Source: SABY01 sp964593705
GTDB lineage: Bacteria > Bacteroidota > Bacteroidia > Bacteroidales > 4484-276
DNA: 64,000 nucleotides
Reading direction: 5' to 3'
Assembly (NCBI GenBank): GCA_964593705.1
Contig: CAZQIV010000019.1
Span: forward strand, 1 to 64,000
Translations under genes and position numbers: made by a program
Notes under the pieces: model-generated
Database searches by the model: none
Told to the model about the DNA's origin: nothing
The model's input: the letters and a program-made list of their open reading frames with translations, nothing else
Shown here: positions 44,526 to 54,232 of the stretch, piece after piece
How positions within the stretch are numbered: position 1 is the stretch's first letter
Layout: each line of letters starts with the position of its first letter

Positions 44526-44846
44526 GATTTCATTTTATATAAATAATTAGATAGATAACAGTGTAATACAACTTTTATTATCATTAAACAATAATAAACA
44601 ATGGTAAACAGTAAAATAGGATTTCGTTTTGTTTTGTGGGTAGATAACTTGCCGGATTTTTGTAAAAGGGTAGCAGTTGGGGGCGATTAGAGCTTGGGCT
44701 GACGTTTTAATCAAATAACTCTTTTACGATTAAGCCAACCCATATTACCTGATGTTATTAATATCCGATTATAGAGCAACTCAACTATTCTATTGAGGAA
44801 AGACACCTTTCTATTGATTAGATTATATTACGCTAAGATCGCATCT
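44526..44846. other. intergenic, no gene seen
   Basis: Divergent region between the membrane protein gene and the Lcl/DUF1566 gene. The last ~100 bases are homologous to the DNA before the related gene at 63250. A few AATAAACAATNNTAAAC direct echoes occur near 44590. Confidence 0.5.
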
Positions 44847-44854
44847 TATGTTTG
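44847..44854 (+). promoter_or_regulatory. -7 element of the Lcl/DUF1566 gene (copy 1)
   Basis: TATGTTTG fits TAnnTTTG, 30 bases before the ATG at 44885. The sequence from it to the start codon is the same as before the paralogue at 63250, which shows that promoter and gene were duplicated together. Confidence 0.6.
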
Positions 44855-44884
44855 TATCCTAAAATTATTTACAAAATTATTATC

Positions 44885-46187
44885 ATGAAAAACTTGACAA
44901 CTATTTTTTTTGGGAAAGAACAAAGGTTTACTTCAGTGGCAATTCTGTGCCTGGTGCTGGTTTTACAAATTAACCTTGGTTTATCGCAAAACTTCCCAAT
45001 TGTTGATACCGATCAGCATTTGTTTTATGATACACTAAATGAAATAACGGCACCTGCCCCCGGTGATGCTTTTTATGGTCAGGATGCCAATTACTCCGGG
45101 AACCAACCAAGCTACCAGGACAATGGCGATGGCACAGTTACAGATTTGGTAACAGGATTGATGTGGCAGCAAAGCCCGGATATGGACGGCGATGGCGACA
45201 TTGATTACCAGGATAAAATGTCCTACGATGAAGCCATGGCCGGAGCAGCTACTTTTGATCTGGCGGGATACACGGATTGGCGTTTACCCTCCATCAAAGA
45301 AATGTATTCACTCATCATTTTCAGTGGCATCGACCCCAGTGGCTATCAAGGCTCAACCGAAGATTTGATTCCTTTTATCAACACCGATTATTTCGATTTT
45401 GCCTATGGCGATGAAAGTGCCGGCGAGCGTATTATCGATGCACAAATGGCCTCATCCAACCTTTATGTTGGAACCACCATGAATGGCGATGAAACAATGT
45501 TTGGAGTTAACTTTGCCGATGGCCGCATTAAAGGTTATCCCAAAGATCCTTTGCCGGGGCAACAAGAAGCTAAGAAGTTTTACGTGATGTACGTGCGGGG
45601 AAATAGCGATTACGGAATAAACGACTTCGAGGACAACGGCGATGGCACCATCACCGACAATGCAACCGGCCTGATGTGGATGCAGGATGATGATGGCGAA
45701 GGAATGGTTTGGGGAGATGCCCTGGGCTATGCCGAAGCTTTTGAGTATGCTGATTATGATGATTGGCGTTTGCCCAATGCCAAAGAATTACAAAGTATTC
45801 TGGACTATGAGCGTGCGCCATCTGTTACTAACTCTGCTGCCATCGACCCACTGTTTAATTGCAGCACAGTTATAGATGAAGGTGGAGAAATTAATTATCC
45901 GTTTTACTGGACTGGCACAACACATGCCAATTGGACTGAAAATGAAGGTGGCTTTGGGGCTTATGTTTGTTTTGGCGAAGCCCTGGGCTGGATGGAAGAA
46001 CCTCCCTTTTTCAGGAATATCAACAATACAGATTTTTGATTTGACGGGCGGGCGGGCTTATTCTAATTCCAAAGAATTATCGCAGAACACGAATATAAAT
46101 ATCAGCGAGTTAAAGCCAGGGATGTATTTTCTCACACTTCAGAATGAAGGAAATAATTATTCGAGGAAGTTTGTTAAGCAATAATAA
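44885..46187 (+). pseudogene. secreted Lcl/DUF1566 protein with deletion-frameshift before the T9SS tail
   Basis: A signal peptide is followed by two Lcl C-terminal (DUF1566) domains: 'YQDNGDGTVTDLVTGLMWQQ', 'YTDWRLPSIKEMYSLIIFSG', then 'EDNGDGTITDNATGLMWMQD', 'DDWRLPNAKELQSILDYE'. The frame stops at 46039 inside the second domain, just after 'GWMEEPPFFRNINN'. In the next frame the end of a T9SS sorting domain follows at once: 'ISTIQIFDLTGGRAYSNSKE' to 'NYSRKFVKQ' (stop 46184). About 100 residues (end of domain 2, start of the sorting domain) are missing. The start is ATG 44885 since ATG 44852 lies inside the promoter. Confidence 0.8.
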
Positions 46188-46370
46188 CCCCATCCCCAAC
46201 CCTTCCCCTTGAGGGGAAGGGAGCTGCCCACGCACTAACCACTCTATGGCCTGTGTGCTGGCATCCTCCCCCTTGAGGGGGAGTTAGAGGGGGTCATCTT
46301 GGGAATTTATTTTCTCACACTTCAGAATGAAGGAAATAATTATTCGAGGAAGTTTGTTAAGCAATAATAA
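46125..46370. repeat. 63-bp exact direct repeat flanking a 110-bp palindromic element
   Basis: 46125-46187 (the end of the T9SS tail and its stop) and 46308-46370 are identical. Between them is a palindrome-rich element (46187-46295) beginning ACCCCATCCCC, with hairpins CCCCTTGAGGGG and CCCCCTTGAGGGGG, ending GAGGGGGTC. A related element is at 54233-54342. Confidence 0.85.
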
Positions 46371-46504
46371 AATTTAGATTAATCATGGTTGTTGCCCTGT
46401 ACTGGTAACTATCGGGAGGTTCATCGGGCGCTTATCTTCTTCAATAACTACATCAGATAAATATTCATCACTGTGTCATTGCATAGTGTTTAAAAAAAAA
46501 CGAT

Positions 46505-47917
46505 ATGAAGTCAATAACGAGTAAGTTTTCAGAATTAAGTTTAATTTCCTTATTCATAATATTAGCATTAAGTTTTTCTGCTTGCAATAAAGATGAAGAT
46601 GATATTGTAGCGGATAATACTGTGGTATTTGACGATACAGAATTTGAAGCGACAGATTGGACAGCGGAAACACATAGTAAAGATGCAGATCCAAATTTTG
46701 ATGAAGTATTTGAGGACAATGTTGTAAAAAGGCTTGATATTGTTATTACAGCAGCTCGCTGGCAAAATATGTTAGACGACATGACCAATCTTTACGGAAC
46801 TTTTGGAAGAGGACATGGTACATTTTCTAATGATGATGAAGATCCTGTTTTTGTACCCGCAGAAATCTTTTACGAAGGTATCGAATGGTACAGAGTAGGC
46901 CTTCGGTTTAAAGGCAATTCAAGTTTGGCTTCCGCTTGGAGCAGTGGAATTCTAAAACTATCTTTCAAGTTAGACTTTGATGAGTTTGAAGATGATTATC
47001 CGCAAATAGACAATCAACGATTTTATGGTTTTAAGAAATTAAGCCTGAAAAATAATTATGAAGACAAATCGATGATGCGGGAAAAAGTAGCTGGCGACGT
47101 GTTTAGAAATGCTGGCTTAGTAGCATCACATACAGCTTTTTACACGCTTTATGTGGATTTTGGAGACGGTCCAGTTTATTTTGGAGTATATACTTTGGTT
47201 GAAGAAGTTGATGATACCGTTTTGGATACACAATTTTCAGACAACGATGGCAATTTATACAAACCAGATGGTGATACAGCGAGTTTTGCAGAAGGTACTT
47301 TTGACGAAGATGAATATGTGAAGAAAACCAATGAGGAAGAAGCTGATTTCTCAGATGTTGAAAGTTTATTATCGATTTTACATGATGACTCAAGAACAAC
47401 AGATGCAGCAAGCTGGAGAACAAATTTAGAGACTGTTTTTGATACCGATGTGTTTTTAAAATATCTGGCAGCGAATACAGTCATCCAAAATTGGGATGCC
47501 TATGGGAGAATGACTCATAATTATTTCTTGTATAATGATCCGGAGACTAATAAGCTAACCTGGATTCCCTGGGATAATAATGAGGCACTGCAAGATGGAA
47601 AACAAGGAGGTTCGCTACCATTGAATTTTTCGGGTTTAAATGCATCTCGGTGGCCATTAATCGGGTTCTTGTATCAGGATGCTGTTTATAAAGCACAGTA
47701 CGATAGCTATGTACAGGAAATTGTTAATGGGACTTTCAGTGTAAGTTTTATTCAATCTCAATATTCCACATATTCTACATTGATTGAGCCTTATGCGACC
47801 TCTGAAATTTCAGGATACACATTTTTAAATTCAAGTTCAGATTTTCAATCAGCGGTAAACAAACTTAACTCGCATGTTACAGAGCGAGCAACAGCAGTAA
47901 GTAACTACTTAAATTAA
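46505..47917 (+). CDS. CotH kinase-like lipoprotein
   Basis: A 470-residue protein with a lipoprotein signal (lipobox 'LSFSAC', Cys 27) and a CotH domain: 'NVVKRLDIVITAARWQNMLD', 'YRVGLRFKGNSSLASAWSSG', 'FYGFKKLSLKNNYEDKSMMR', 'YFGVYTLVEEVDD', 'GNLYKPDG' and 'NWDAYGRMTHNYFLYND...LTWIPWDNNEAL', which carry the ATP/Mg contacts of the atypical spore-coat kinase fold. CotH proteins phosphorylate surface proteins in Bacillus; in Bacteroidota their targets are unknown. It is within a cluster of secreted Lcl/DUF1566 proteins, which are candidate substrates by proximity only. Confidence 0.9.
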   Translation: MKSITSKFSELSLISLFIILALSFSACNKDEDDIVADNTVVFDDTEFEATDWTAETHSKDADPNFDEVFEDNVVKRLDIVITAARWQNMLDDMTNLYGTFGRGHGTFSNDDEDPVFVPAEIFYEGIEWYRVGLRFKGNSSLASAWSSGILKLSFKLDFDEFEDDYPQIDNQRFYGFKKLSLKNNYEDKSMMREKVAGDVFRNAGLVASHTAFYTLYVDFGDGPVYFGVYTLVEEVDDTVLDTQFSDNDGNLYKPDGDTASFAEGTFDEDEYVKKTNEEEADFSDVESLLSILHDDSRTTDAASWRTNLETVFDTDVFLKYLAANTVIQNWDAYGRMTHNYFLYNDPETNKLTWIPWDNNEALQDGKQGGSLPLNFSGLNASRWPLIGFLYQDAVYKAQYDSYVQEIVNGTFSVSFIQSQYSTYSTLIEPYATSEISGYTFLNSSSDFQSAVNKLNSHVTERATAVSNYLN

Positions 47918-48035
47918 TGGTTCAGGGCAACAAAAACCACTGTTTTTATAATTAACAATGGAGGATGAATAATTTCTGATAATCTTATAATGAACAAGAT
48001 GCTCTTTCCAGGATATTGATTTTAAAATAATCATT

Positions 48036-48308
48036 TTGAAAACCAGGCAAACATACAAGCCATCTTTGATAAAACAAGCTTTGAGAGCAAGGTTGCATTT
48101 GTTGGTGGGAAGAAACAAAACCGGAATTTTTGAAACAGATCGTCCCATGATTTCTTCAGATTCAACGTCAGAGCATGTAAATGATGACCGTGGAGAATGC
48201 CTGGTGTTTGACTTCTACTATCCCTCGATCTCAACTTTGGGTTTGGATTCAGTAGGAAACGTAAATACCTTAATGAATCTTTATGAATCCATTGAAAAAG
48301 AAATTTAA
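48036..48308 (+). other. possible gene fragment of unknown origin
   Basis: A 90-codon frame with 'MISSDSTSEHVNDDRGECLVFD' split by a basic N-terminal half ('KQALRARLHLLVGRNKTGIF') does not match a family I know. It has no clear promoter. It might be a remnant, as its neighbours are decayed, or chance. The rest of 47918-48350 contains nothing I can name. Confidence 0.25.
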
Positions 48309-48350
48309 TAGGTTTACAATAATTTAATAACCACCAATCAAATAATAAGT

Positions 48351-48518
48351 ATGTCGGTAAAAAGTATAAACGGATGCATCGGATGTGGAACATTCGTTAA
48401 AACATGCCCCACCGATGTTTTCATTGCAGGAATTCAATTCGTAGATAAAATCCCCCAATCCGTTGATCCCTTTTTTATTTACATCAATCAGGCAATACTT
48501 TTGTTTCATAAATATTAA
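48351..48518 (+). pseudogene. decayed ferredoxin copy 1
   Basis: A 55-codon frame starts 'MSVKSINGCIGCGTFVKTCPTDVF', close to the intact ferredoxin at 53354 ('MAIEYIKGCIGCGTCVKTCPTDVL'). The third cluster Cys is replaced by Phe, and the similarity ends after 'PTDVF', with the second CxxCxxCxxxCP motif absent. It lies 11 bases before an Lcl/DUF1566 gene. A working iron-sulphur protein is improbable. Confidence 0.75.
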
Positions 48519-48529
48519 AACAAGATATT

Positions 48530-49672
48530 ATGAAAAGAAAAAAATTATTAAACGCAAAAACGATCCTTGCACTATTAATTGTATTTGTAATTGGATTTAC
48601 AGCATGTGATAAGGATGATGACACAACAACTACTACGGAAACACCTGAAGTAAAAAATTATGTATTGCCTGCCACTGGCCAGGTAAAAACGTACGATGCC
48701 GTGGGTAATGTTATAACAGGATTACAAAGCGGAGATGCCTTTTACGGACAGGATGCCAATTATTTATCAGGGAAGCCGATGTCTTTTACCGATAATGGTG
48801 ATGGTACCATTACCGACAATGTAACCGGTTTAATGTGGGCACAAGACCAATCAGGTGCAGGTATGGACTGGGAACAAGCTGCTACATACTGCAGTAACCT
48901 TACTTTAAATGGATATGATGATTGGCGTTTACCAACTATAAAAGAACTGTGGTCAATCAGGAACCAATCCACAGGTTGGCCTTATCTCGATACCGATTAT
49001 TTTAACCTGGTAAGTGATGATGGCTCAGAACCAAACCAACAACATTCATGGTCGAGCAACAAATACCTGGTAAATACCCCGGAAGCTGCTACAAATGTTT
49101 CGTTTATTGTAAATGACTGGACAGGCCATATTAAAGCACTGGAGGGTATGAGGTATGTACGTGCCGTTCGTGGTGAGACTTATGGTATCAACGAATTTGC
49201 GGATAATGGCGACAGCACCATAACAGATGTTGCAACCGGATTGATGTGGTCGCAAGACGACAGCCAGGAAGGAATGGATTGGGAACATGCACTGGCTTAT
49301 GCTGAAAACGCTACCTATGCAGGCTATTCTGATTGGCGCTTACCTAATGTTAAGGAACTACAATCTATCGTTGATTACTCGGGTGTGTTTCCTGCACTTG
49401 ATACAACAATGTTTATTATTTCCGGAATAGTTAATGAAGCTGGCAACGATGATTATCCTTACTTCTGGACAAGTACATCTGCAGGCAGCGAAGCAGTTAG
49501 TGGCATGTATTTCGCCGATTATGTTGCTTTTGGTTATGCGGTTGACTGGGATGGGAATGATTTACATGGTGCAGGTGCAGTACGTTTTGATACTAAGGTT
49601 GAAGATGGGCCATCTCCTGATGATGAAGAGCGTATTTACAATTATGTGCGTTTGGTACGCGATGCTAATTAA
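48530..49672 (+). CDS. Lcl/DUF1566 lipoprotein
   Basis: A 380-residue lipoprotein (signal peptide and lipobox 'GFTAC', Cys 26; Asp/Thr-rich linker). Two Lcl C-terminal (DUF1566) domains are intact: domain 1 'FTDNGDGTITDNVTGLMWAQ', 'YDDWRLPTIKELWSI', domain 2 'DNGDSTITDVATGLMWSQDD', 'YSDWRLPNVKELQSIVDYSG', closing 'YPYFWTSTSAGSEAVSG' and 'RIYNYVRLVRDAN'. The fold is C-type-lectin-like, and the role is unknown, likely surface binding. It lies upstream of the SDR gene (46 bases) and has near relatives at 44885, 50733 and 63250. Confidence 0.88.
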   Translation: MKRKKLLNAKTILALLIVFVIGFTACDKDDDTTTTTETPEVKNYVLPATGQVKTYDAVGNVITGLQSGDAFYGQDANYLSGKPMSFTDNGDGTITDNVTGLMWAQDQSGAGMDWEQAATYCSNLTLNGYDDWRLPTIKELWSIRNQSTGWPYLDTDYFNLVSDDGSEPNQQHSWSSNKYLVNTPEAATNVSFIVNDWTGHIKALEGMRYVRAVRGETYGINEFADNGDSTITDVATGLMWSQDDSQEGMDWEHALAYAENATYAGYSDWRLPNVKELQSIVDYSGVFPALDTTMFIISGIVNEAGNDDYPYFWTSTSAGSEAVSGMYFADYVAFGYAVDWDGNDLHGAGAVRFDTKVEDGPSPDDEERIYNYVRLVRDAN

Positions 49673-49718
49673 TAGTCATTAATTTATTTAATCATATTAT
49701 TTTTAAAATTTTATAGAT

Positions 49719-50504
49719 ATGAAAACAATAAAATCAAGTAAAGTTGCCATGGTTACTGGAGGCGGACAAGGAATCGGAGAAGCCATTTGCAAAAGATTGG
49801 CAAAAGATGGATTCTCAATATCAGTTGCCGATTTGAACGGGGTAAATGCCGGTAAGGTGGCCAAAGCCATCAACCAGGATGGTGGGAACGCGATTGCAAT
49901 TCAGGTAGATGTGGCAGACCGGGAAAGCGTGTTCGCTGCTGTGGAGGAAACATCAACCAGATTAAGTGGTTTTGATGTTATAGTGAACAATGCAGGGGTT
50001 GGACCCACAACACCAATTGATAGCATCACCCCCGAGCAATTCGATAAGGTTTATCGGATCAATGTAGCCGGCGTTTTGTGGGGAATTCAGGCTGCTCATA
50101 AGAAGTTTAAGGAATTAGGGCATGGAGGGAAAATCATAAATGCCACCTCCCAGGCAGGAGTAGTTGGTAATCCAGGCTTAGCCTTGTACTGCGGAACTAA
50201 ATTCGCAATAAGGGGAATAACCCAGGTAGCTGCGCGGGATTTAGCGAAGGAAGGAATTACTGCCAATGCCTATGCCCCTGGAATTGTTAAAACACCTATG
50301 ATGCTTGGCATAGCCCATGAAGTAGGCCAACAAGCTGGGAAATCGGATGAATGGGGCATGCAGACCTTCGCCAAAAACGTTACGCTGGGTCGCTTATCAG
50401 AGCCTGATGATGTAGCTGCAGGAGTATCTTTCCTGGCAGGTCCCGATTCCAACTATATGACCGGACAGACATTAATAGTGGATGGAGGGATGCAATTCCA
50501 TTAA
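49719..50504 (+). CDS. short-chain dehydrogenase, acetoin(diacetyl) reductase-like
   Basis: A 261-residue classical SDR. Cofactor motif 'VTGGGQGIGEAICKRLAKDG' (TGxxxGxG), 'VNNAG', catalytic Ser in 'INATSQAGVVGNPG', Y-x-x-x-K as 'YCGTKFA', and the C-terminal 'YMTGQTLIVDGGMQF'. The overall sequence, including 'APGIVKTPMM' and 'GRLSEPDDVAAGVSFLA', resembles (S)-acetoin-forming diacetyl reductase (BudC/ButA). It is cytoplasmic and NAD(H)-dependent by inference. It is the only obvious metabolic enzyme in a cluster of exported proteins; whether its product feeds the redox genes downstream is open. Confidence 0.88.
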   Translation: MKTIKSSKVAMVTGGGQGIGEAICKRLAKDGFSISVADLNGVNAGKVAKAINQDGGNAIAIQVDVADRESVFAAVEETSTRLSGFDVIVNNAGVGPTTPIDSITPEQFDKVYRINVAGVLWGIQAAHKKFKELGHGGKIINATSQAGVVGNPGLALYCGTKFAIRGITQVAARDLAKEGITANAYAPGIVKTPMMLGIAHEVGQQAGKSDEWGMQTFAKNVTLGRLSEPDDVAAGVSFLAGPDSNYMTGQTLIVDGGMQFH

Positions 50505-50601
50505 AAGGAACAAAAAAGCAAGTACAAAGCTTATTTGAAAAAACAGGATAAAAAGCAGCAAAAAAGATAATTTACCTGGGTACTTTTAATAATTAAATGA
50601 A

Positions 50602-50706
50602 ATGGATATCAATAGCATAGACGGTTACAACGGATACGGGATATATGTTAAAACTTGTCCCGCCAATGTAATCCGGTTAAACAATGTTGGAAAATATTAT
50701 AGATAA
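50602..50706 (+). pseudogene. decayed ferredoxin copy 2 with Cys-to-Tyr changes
   Basis: A 34-codon frame 'MDINSIDGYNGYGIYVKTCP' followed by 'ANVIRLNNVGKYYR' aligns with the start of the intact ferredoxin. Three of the four cluster cysteines are now Tyr (TAC, TAC, TAT instead of TGY); only the Cys-Pro remains. It stops soon after. It precedes the next Lcl gene by 26 bases, the same relative position as copy 1. Confidence 0.7.
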
Positions 50707-50732
50707 AAATTAATAATAAAAAAACTTATATT

Positions 50733-53322
50733 ATGAAACACAACAAAACTATTCAGATGAAAATGAAAAAATTTATTAAGCAAAATTTGCTGAAACAAGT
50801 AATTCTTATTTTCTTAGTATTTATAGTAAGTAGTAGCTCAACTTTATTTGGGCAATCTATTACGTCAGTAACGCCAAATTCTGCCGCTCAGGGAACGTTA
50901 GGCCTTCTGGTACACAATATCAGGGTCAGAATTACCACCGGCAGACCTGCCTGTAGATGAAGTAATAATAGGAATAATTCAAGGAACTTCACTTGTTCAC
51001 GTAAGTGAAACTGTAGTAACTGCCATGTTTAATATCCCTGCCGATGAAGAGCTTGGCTCAAAAGATGTTGCAGTAAAATTTATACCACCCATGGGTGATC
51101 CACTAATATTCTCTTTGACGGATGGATTCACAATAACTGAGATGGAAGATATCGCTCCTGTTATAGCAATACAGCCGGTATCCAGTGCAATAATTATTGG
51201 AGATCCTGCCTCTCTATATATTGGTGCTTATGGTATGACTCCTTTATTTTATCAGTGGCAAAAAGATGGGGTAGATATTGAAGGAGCTACAACAGATACA
51301 TATACAATAGACTCTTTTACCCAAAATGATGTGGGCAGTTACAGATGTATAGTAACAAATGATTTGGGTACAGCTACATCTGATATAGCAGAGTTAACAG
51401 TGTATAGTCCACCTGTAGTTACTTCGGTAAGTCCAAATTCTGCTGCTCAGGGAACCTCAGATCTTCTGGTTACTTTCATAATAAGTGGTGACCCTGAAGT
51501 GATGCCTCCACCAGATGCTCCTGTTGATAATGCAGCAATAGGAGAAATTCAAGGAACATCGCTTACTCATAATAATACTGAAGTAACAGGGATATTTACT
51601 ATCTCGTACAATGAAGAAACAGGGTCAAAAGATGTTGCAGTGACTTTTGTACCTCCACCTGGCCAGGGTGAGCCTGTAACATTTTTATTAGCTGATGGGT
51701 TTACCGTAACTGAAATGGAGGAAACAGTTCCCATTATAGTCACACAACCAATGTCTGACGCATTTATAATCGGACAATTCGCTTCACTTTATGTGGAGGC
51801 TTATGGTACTAATCCTATTTCTTATCAATGGCGAAAAGATGGTGTGGATATTCCTGATGGCACCAGTTCAAGCTATTCCATCAGCTCATTTACTGAAAGT
51901 GATGCCGGGAGCTATTTATGTGTATTAAGCAATGCTTTGGGAACAGTTACTTCTGATGAAGCTGAGTTGACTGTTGATACGACAAACTATGAAGGCACTT
52001 TTCCAATTGTTGCTACGGGTCAGGTAAAGGCTTATGATGACTTTGGTGAAGTTGTAACAGGACTGGAAGCAGGAGATCCTTTTTATGGGCAGGATGGCCA
52101 TTACCAAAAGGGTGGACCCATTTCATATACAGACAATGGCGATGGCACTGTTACCGACAATGTAACAGGTTTGATGTGGGCACAGGATCAATCAGAAGAG
52201 CCTACGGTATTTGATGAAGCAGATGATTACTGTAGTAATCTTGTTTTAGCTGGTTATGATGATTGGCGATTACCTACTTTAAAGGAACTGTGGTCGATCA
52301 GAGACCAATCCACAGGTTGGCCTTATGTTGACACCACGTATTTCCATCTCGTTAGCCCTGATGGAGAAGAACAAAGCCAGCAGCATTCATGGTCTTGTAA
52401 CGCCTACCTGGTCGATACTCCGGAAGCTAAGGAAGGGGTGAATTGGATAGTAAATGACTGGACCGGACACATCAAGGCCCTTGATGGAGCGAGATATATA
52501 CGCCCTGTACGTGGCGATGTATATGGTATCAATGCATTTGTAAATAATAGCGATAGCCTTGTAAGCGATTTAGCTACAGGATTAATGTGGTCTCGGTTCG
52601 ACAGCGAAGGGGGGATGAATTGGGAAGCTGCCCTGGCTTATGCCGAAAACTCTAACTATGCCGGATATGATGACTGGCGCCTACCGAATATCAAGGAACT
52701 GCATTCGCTCGCTGATTACTCAGGTGTATTTCCTGCCATCGACACTAACTACTTCCATATCACCGGGATTATCAATGAAGCGCTTAATGCCGATTATCCT
52801 TATTTCTGGTCCAGCACCTCTGCCGGTAACGAAACAGTGAAGTATTTTGCCGATTATGTTGCTTTTGGTTATGCAGTGGAGCATCAGGAACAGTCAACTC
52901 TCGGTGAGGATATCCACGGTGCGGGTGGATTACGCTTTGATACCAAAGTTGAAAACGGCCCATCTCCCGGTGATGATGAGCGTATTTACAACTTTGTACG
53001 TCTGGTGAGGGATGCGGAGGCACCATCAGGTATTGGCGATAATGAGAGCCCATTGCTGCAAGAATTTGAATTGGGTCAAAACTATCCCAATCCGTTTAAT
53101 CAATCAACTACGATTAGTTTTACATTGACAGGCGTTAGCAAGGTTTCGCTAACAATTTACAATATTAGCGGATACCAGGTTGCTTCGCTTGTTAATGGAC
53201 AATTATCAGCCGGCAATCATCAATTCCAATGGAATGCCAAAGATATACCCAGTGGGATTTATTATTACAGGTTATCGAGTAATTCATTTTCGCAAACAAA
53301 ACGGATGATATTGGTGAAATAA
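50733..53322 (+). pseudogene. large T9SS protein with Ig-like and Lcl/DUF1566 domains, frameshifted near the N-terminus
   Basis: The 5' frame (50733-50960) gives a signal peptide and 'SITSVTPNSAAQGTLGLLV'; a one-base shift near 50920 is needed to go on with 'SGSELPPADLPVDEVIIGII' and 'QGTSLVH' into the 765-codon frame from 51025. Domains in order: IPT/TIG-like unit 1, Ig-like (PLFYQWQKDGVDIEGA ... GSYRCIVTNDLG), unit 2, Ig-like 2, two Lcl/DUF1566 domains ('GDGTVTDNVTGLMWAQDQ', 'DDWRLPTLKELWSIRDQSTG'), and a FlgD-like T9SS tail ('ELGQNYPNPFNQSTTISFTL'). Unit 2 at the same site has an uninterrupted 'DLLVTFIISGDP', so the shift is specific to unit 1. If it is a sequencing error, the protein (~860 residues) is intact. 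Confidence 0.8.
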
Positions 53323-53353
53323 CCTTTGAATTTTTTATTAATAATTATTCAAA

Positions 53354-53569
53354 ATGGCTATAGAATATATAAAAGGTTGCATCGGTTGTGGGACATGTGT
53401 AAAAACATGCCCCACCGATGTTTTACGCCTTGATCCAAATTCAGGAAAGGCAGTGATAAAATACCCTGCCGATTGTCAGATATGTCACTTGTGCCGTATG
53501 TATTGTCCGGTAGATGCCATTACTATTTCGCCCGAAAAGACAATACCTGTAATTGTATCGTGGGGGTAA
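53354..53569 (+). CDS. 2[4Fe-4S] ferredoxin
   Basis: A 71-residue ferredoxin with two full cluster motifs, 'CIGCGTCVKTCP' and 'CQICHLCRMYCP', of the AprB-like/ferredoxin-family type used with FAD-dependent oxidoreductases. There is no signal peptide, so it works in the cytoplasm. It is 31 bases after the Lcl gene and 2 bases before the membrane cytochrome-like gene, so co-translation with the latter is likely. Role by inference: electron delivery to or from the membrane protein and the flavoprotein encoded next. Confidence 0.93.
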   Translation: MAIEYIKGCIGCGTCVKTCPTDVLRLDPNSGKAVIKYPADCQICHLCRMYCPVDAITISPEKTIPVIVSWG

Positions 53570-53571
53570 TC

Positions 53572-54204
53572 ATGGAAAATCAAATCAGAAAGTACAATAT
53601 CATTGCAGCCATTTTAGTCTTTGTTGGAATCCCGGTTCTTATTTATGCTCTGGGAGATTTCCCCCGGCGATCCTTGCTCAAGGAATCCATTTCGTTGCTA
53701 ACGATCCTTTCATTTAGCCTTTTGATAGCACAGTTTTTTTTGGCTCGCAGCAACAAGAAAATGTTGAAGAGTAATAAAATGATCCGGGTTATCAAAATCC
53801 ATAAAATTATAGGATATATTTTTGTGTCGGTAATCCTGGTTCACCCGATTTTAATTGTTCTTCCACGATATTTTGAGGGAGGTATCAATCCGGTAGAAGC
53901 CTTCACAATTATGCTCACCACCACCGATAGCACAGGGGTTTTATTGGGCATTACCTCCTGGGTTTTGCTGCTTATTTTAGGACTTACTTCATTTTTCAGA
54001 AATAAGCTAGCCATGAAATACAAAACCTGGAGGATGTTTCATGGCATTCTCTCGATGATTTTTATAAGTACTGCAACCTGGCACGCCATCGACCTTGGGT
54101 GCCACACCACTTTACCAATTTCAGTGTTCTTGCTAATACTGGCAACAAGCGGAATCATTTTGTTATTTATCACCTATTTTTTTAAAAACAAGGTAATTAT
54201 TTAG
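53572..54204 (+). CDS. ferric reductase-like/cytochrome b-type membrane protein
   Basis: A 210-residue protein starting at ATG 53572, 2 bases after the ferredoxin stop; an upstream extension that overlaps the ferredoxin is rejected. Six transmembrane helices are visible. Paired His in 'IKIHKIIGYIFVSVILVHPI' and 'RMFHGILSMIFISTATWHAI' are spaced like heme b ligands of the ferric-reductase-like domain family. It could transfer electrons across the inner membrane from cytoplasmic ferredoxin to the Tat-exported flavoprotein encoded downstream. Confidence 0.85.
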   Translation: MENQIRKYNIIAAILVFVGIPVLIYALGDFPRRSLLKESISLLTILSFSLLIAQFFLARSNKKMLKSNKMIRVIKIHKIIGYIFVSVILVHPILIVLPRYFEGGINPVEAFTIMLTTTDSTGVLLGITSWVLLLILGLTSFFRNKLAMKYKTWRMFHGILSMIFISTATWHAIDLGCHTTLPISVFLLILATSGIILLFITYFFKNKVII

Positions 54205-54232
54205 GTGGTGGAATTGAATACCAAATCATCAT

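Noticed and set aside
47103..47484. Two overlapping minus-strand frames of over 100 codons
   Set aside because: Antisense to the CotH gene, whose motifs are intact.
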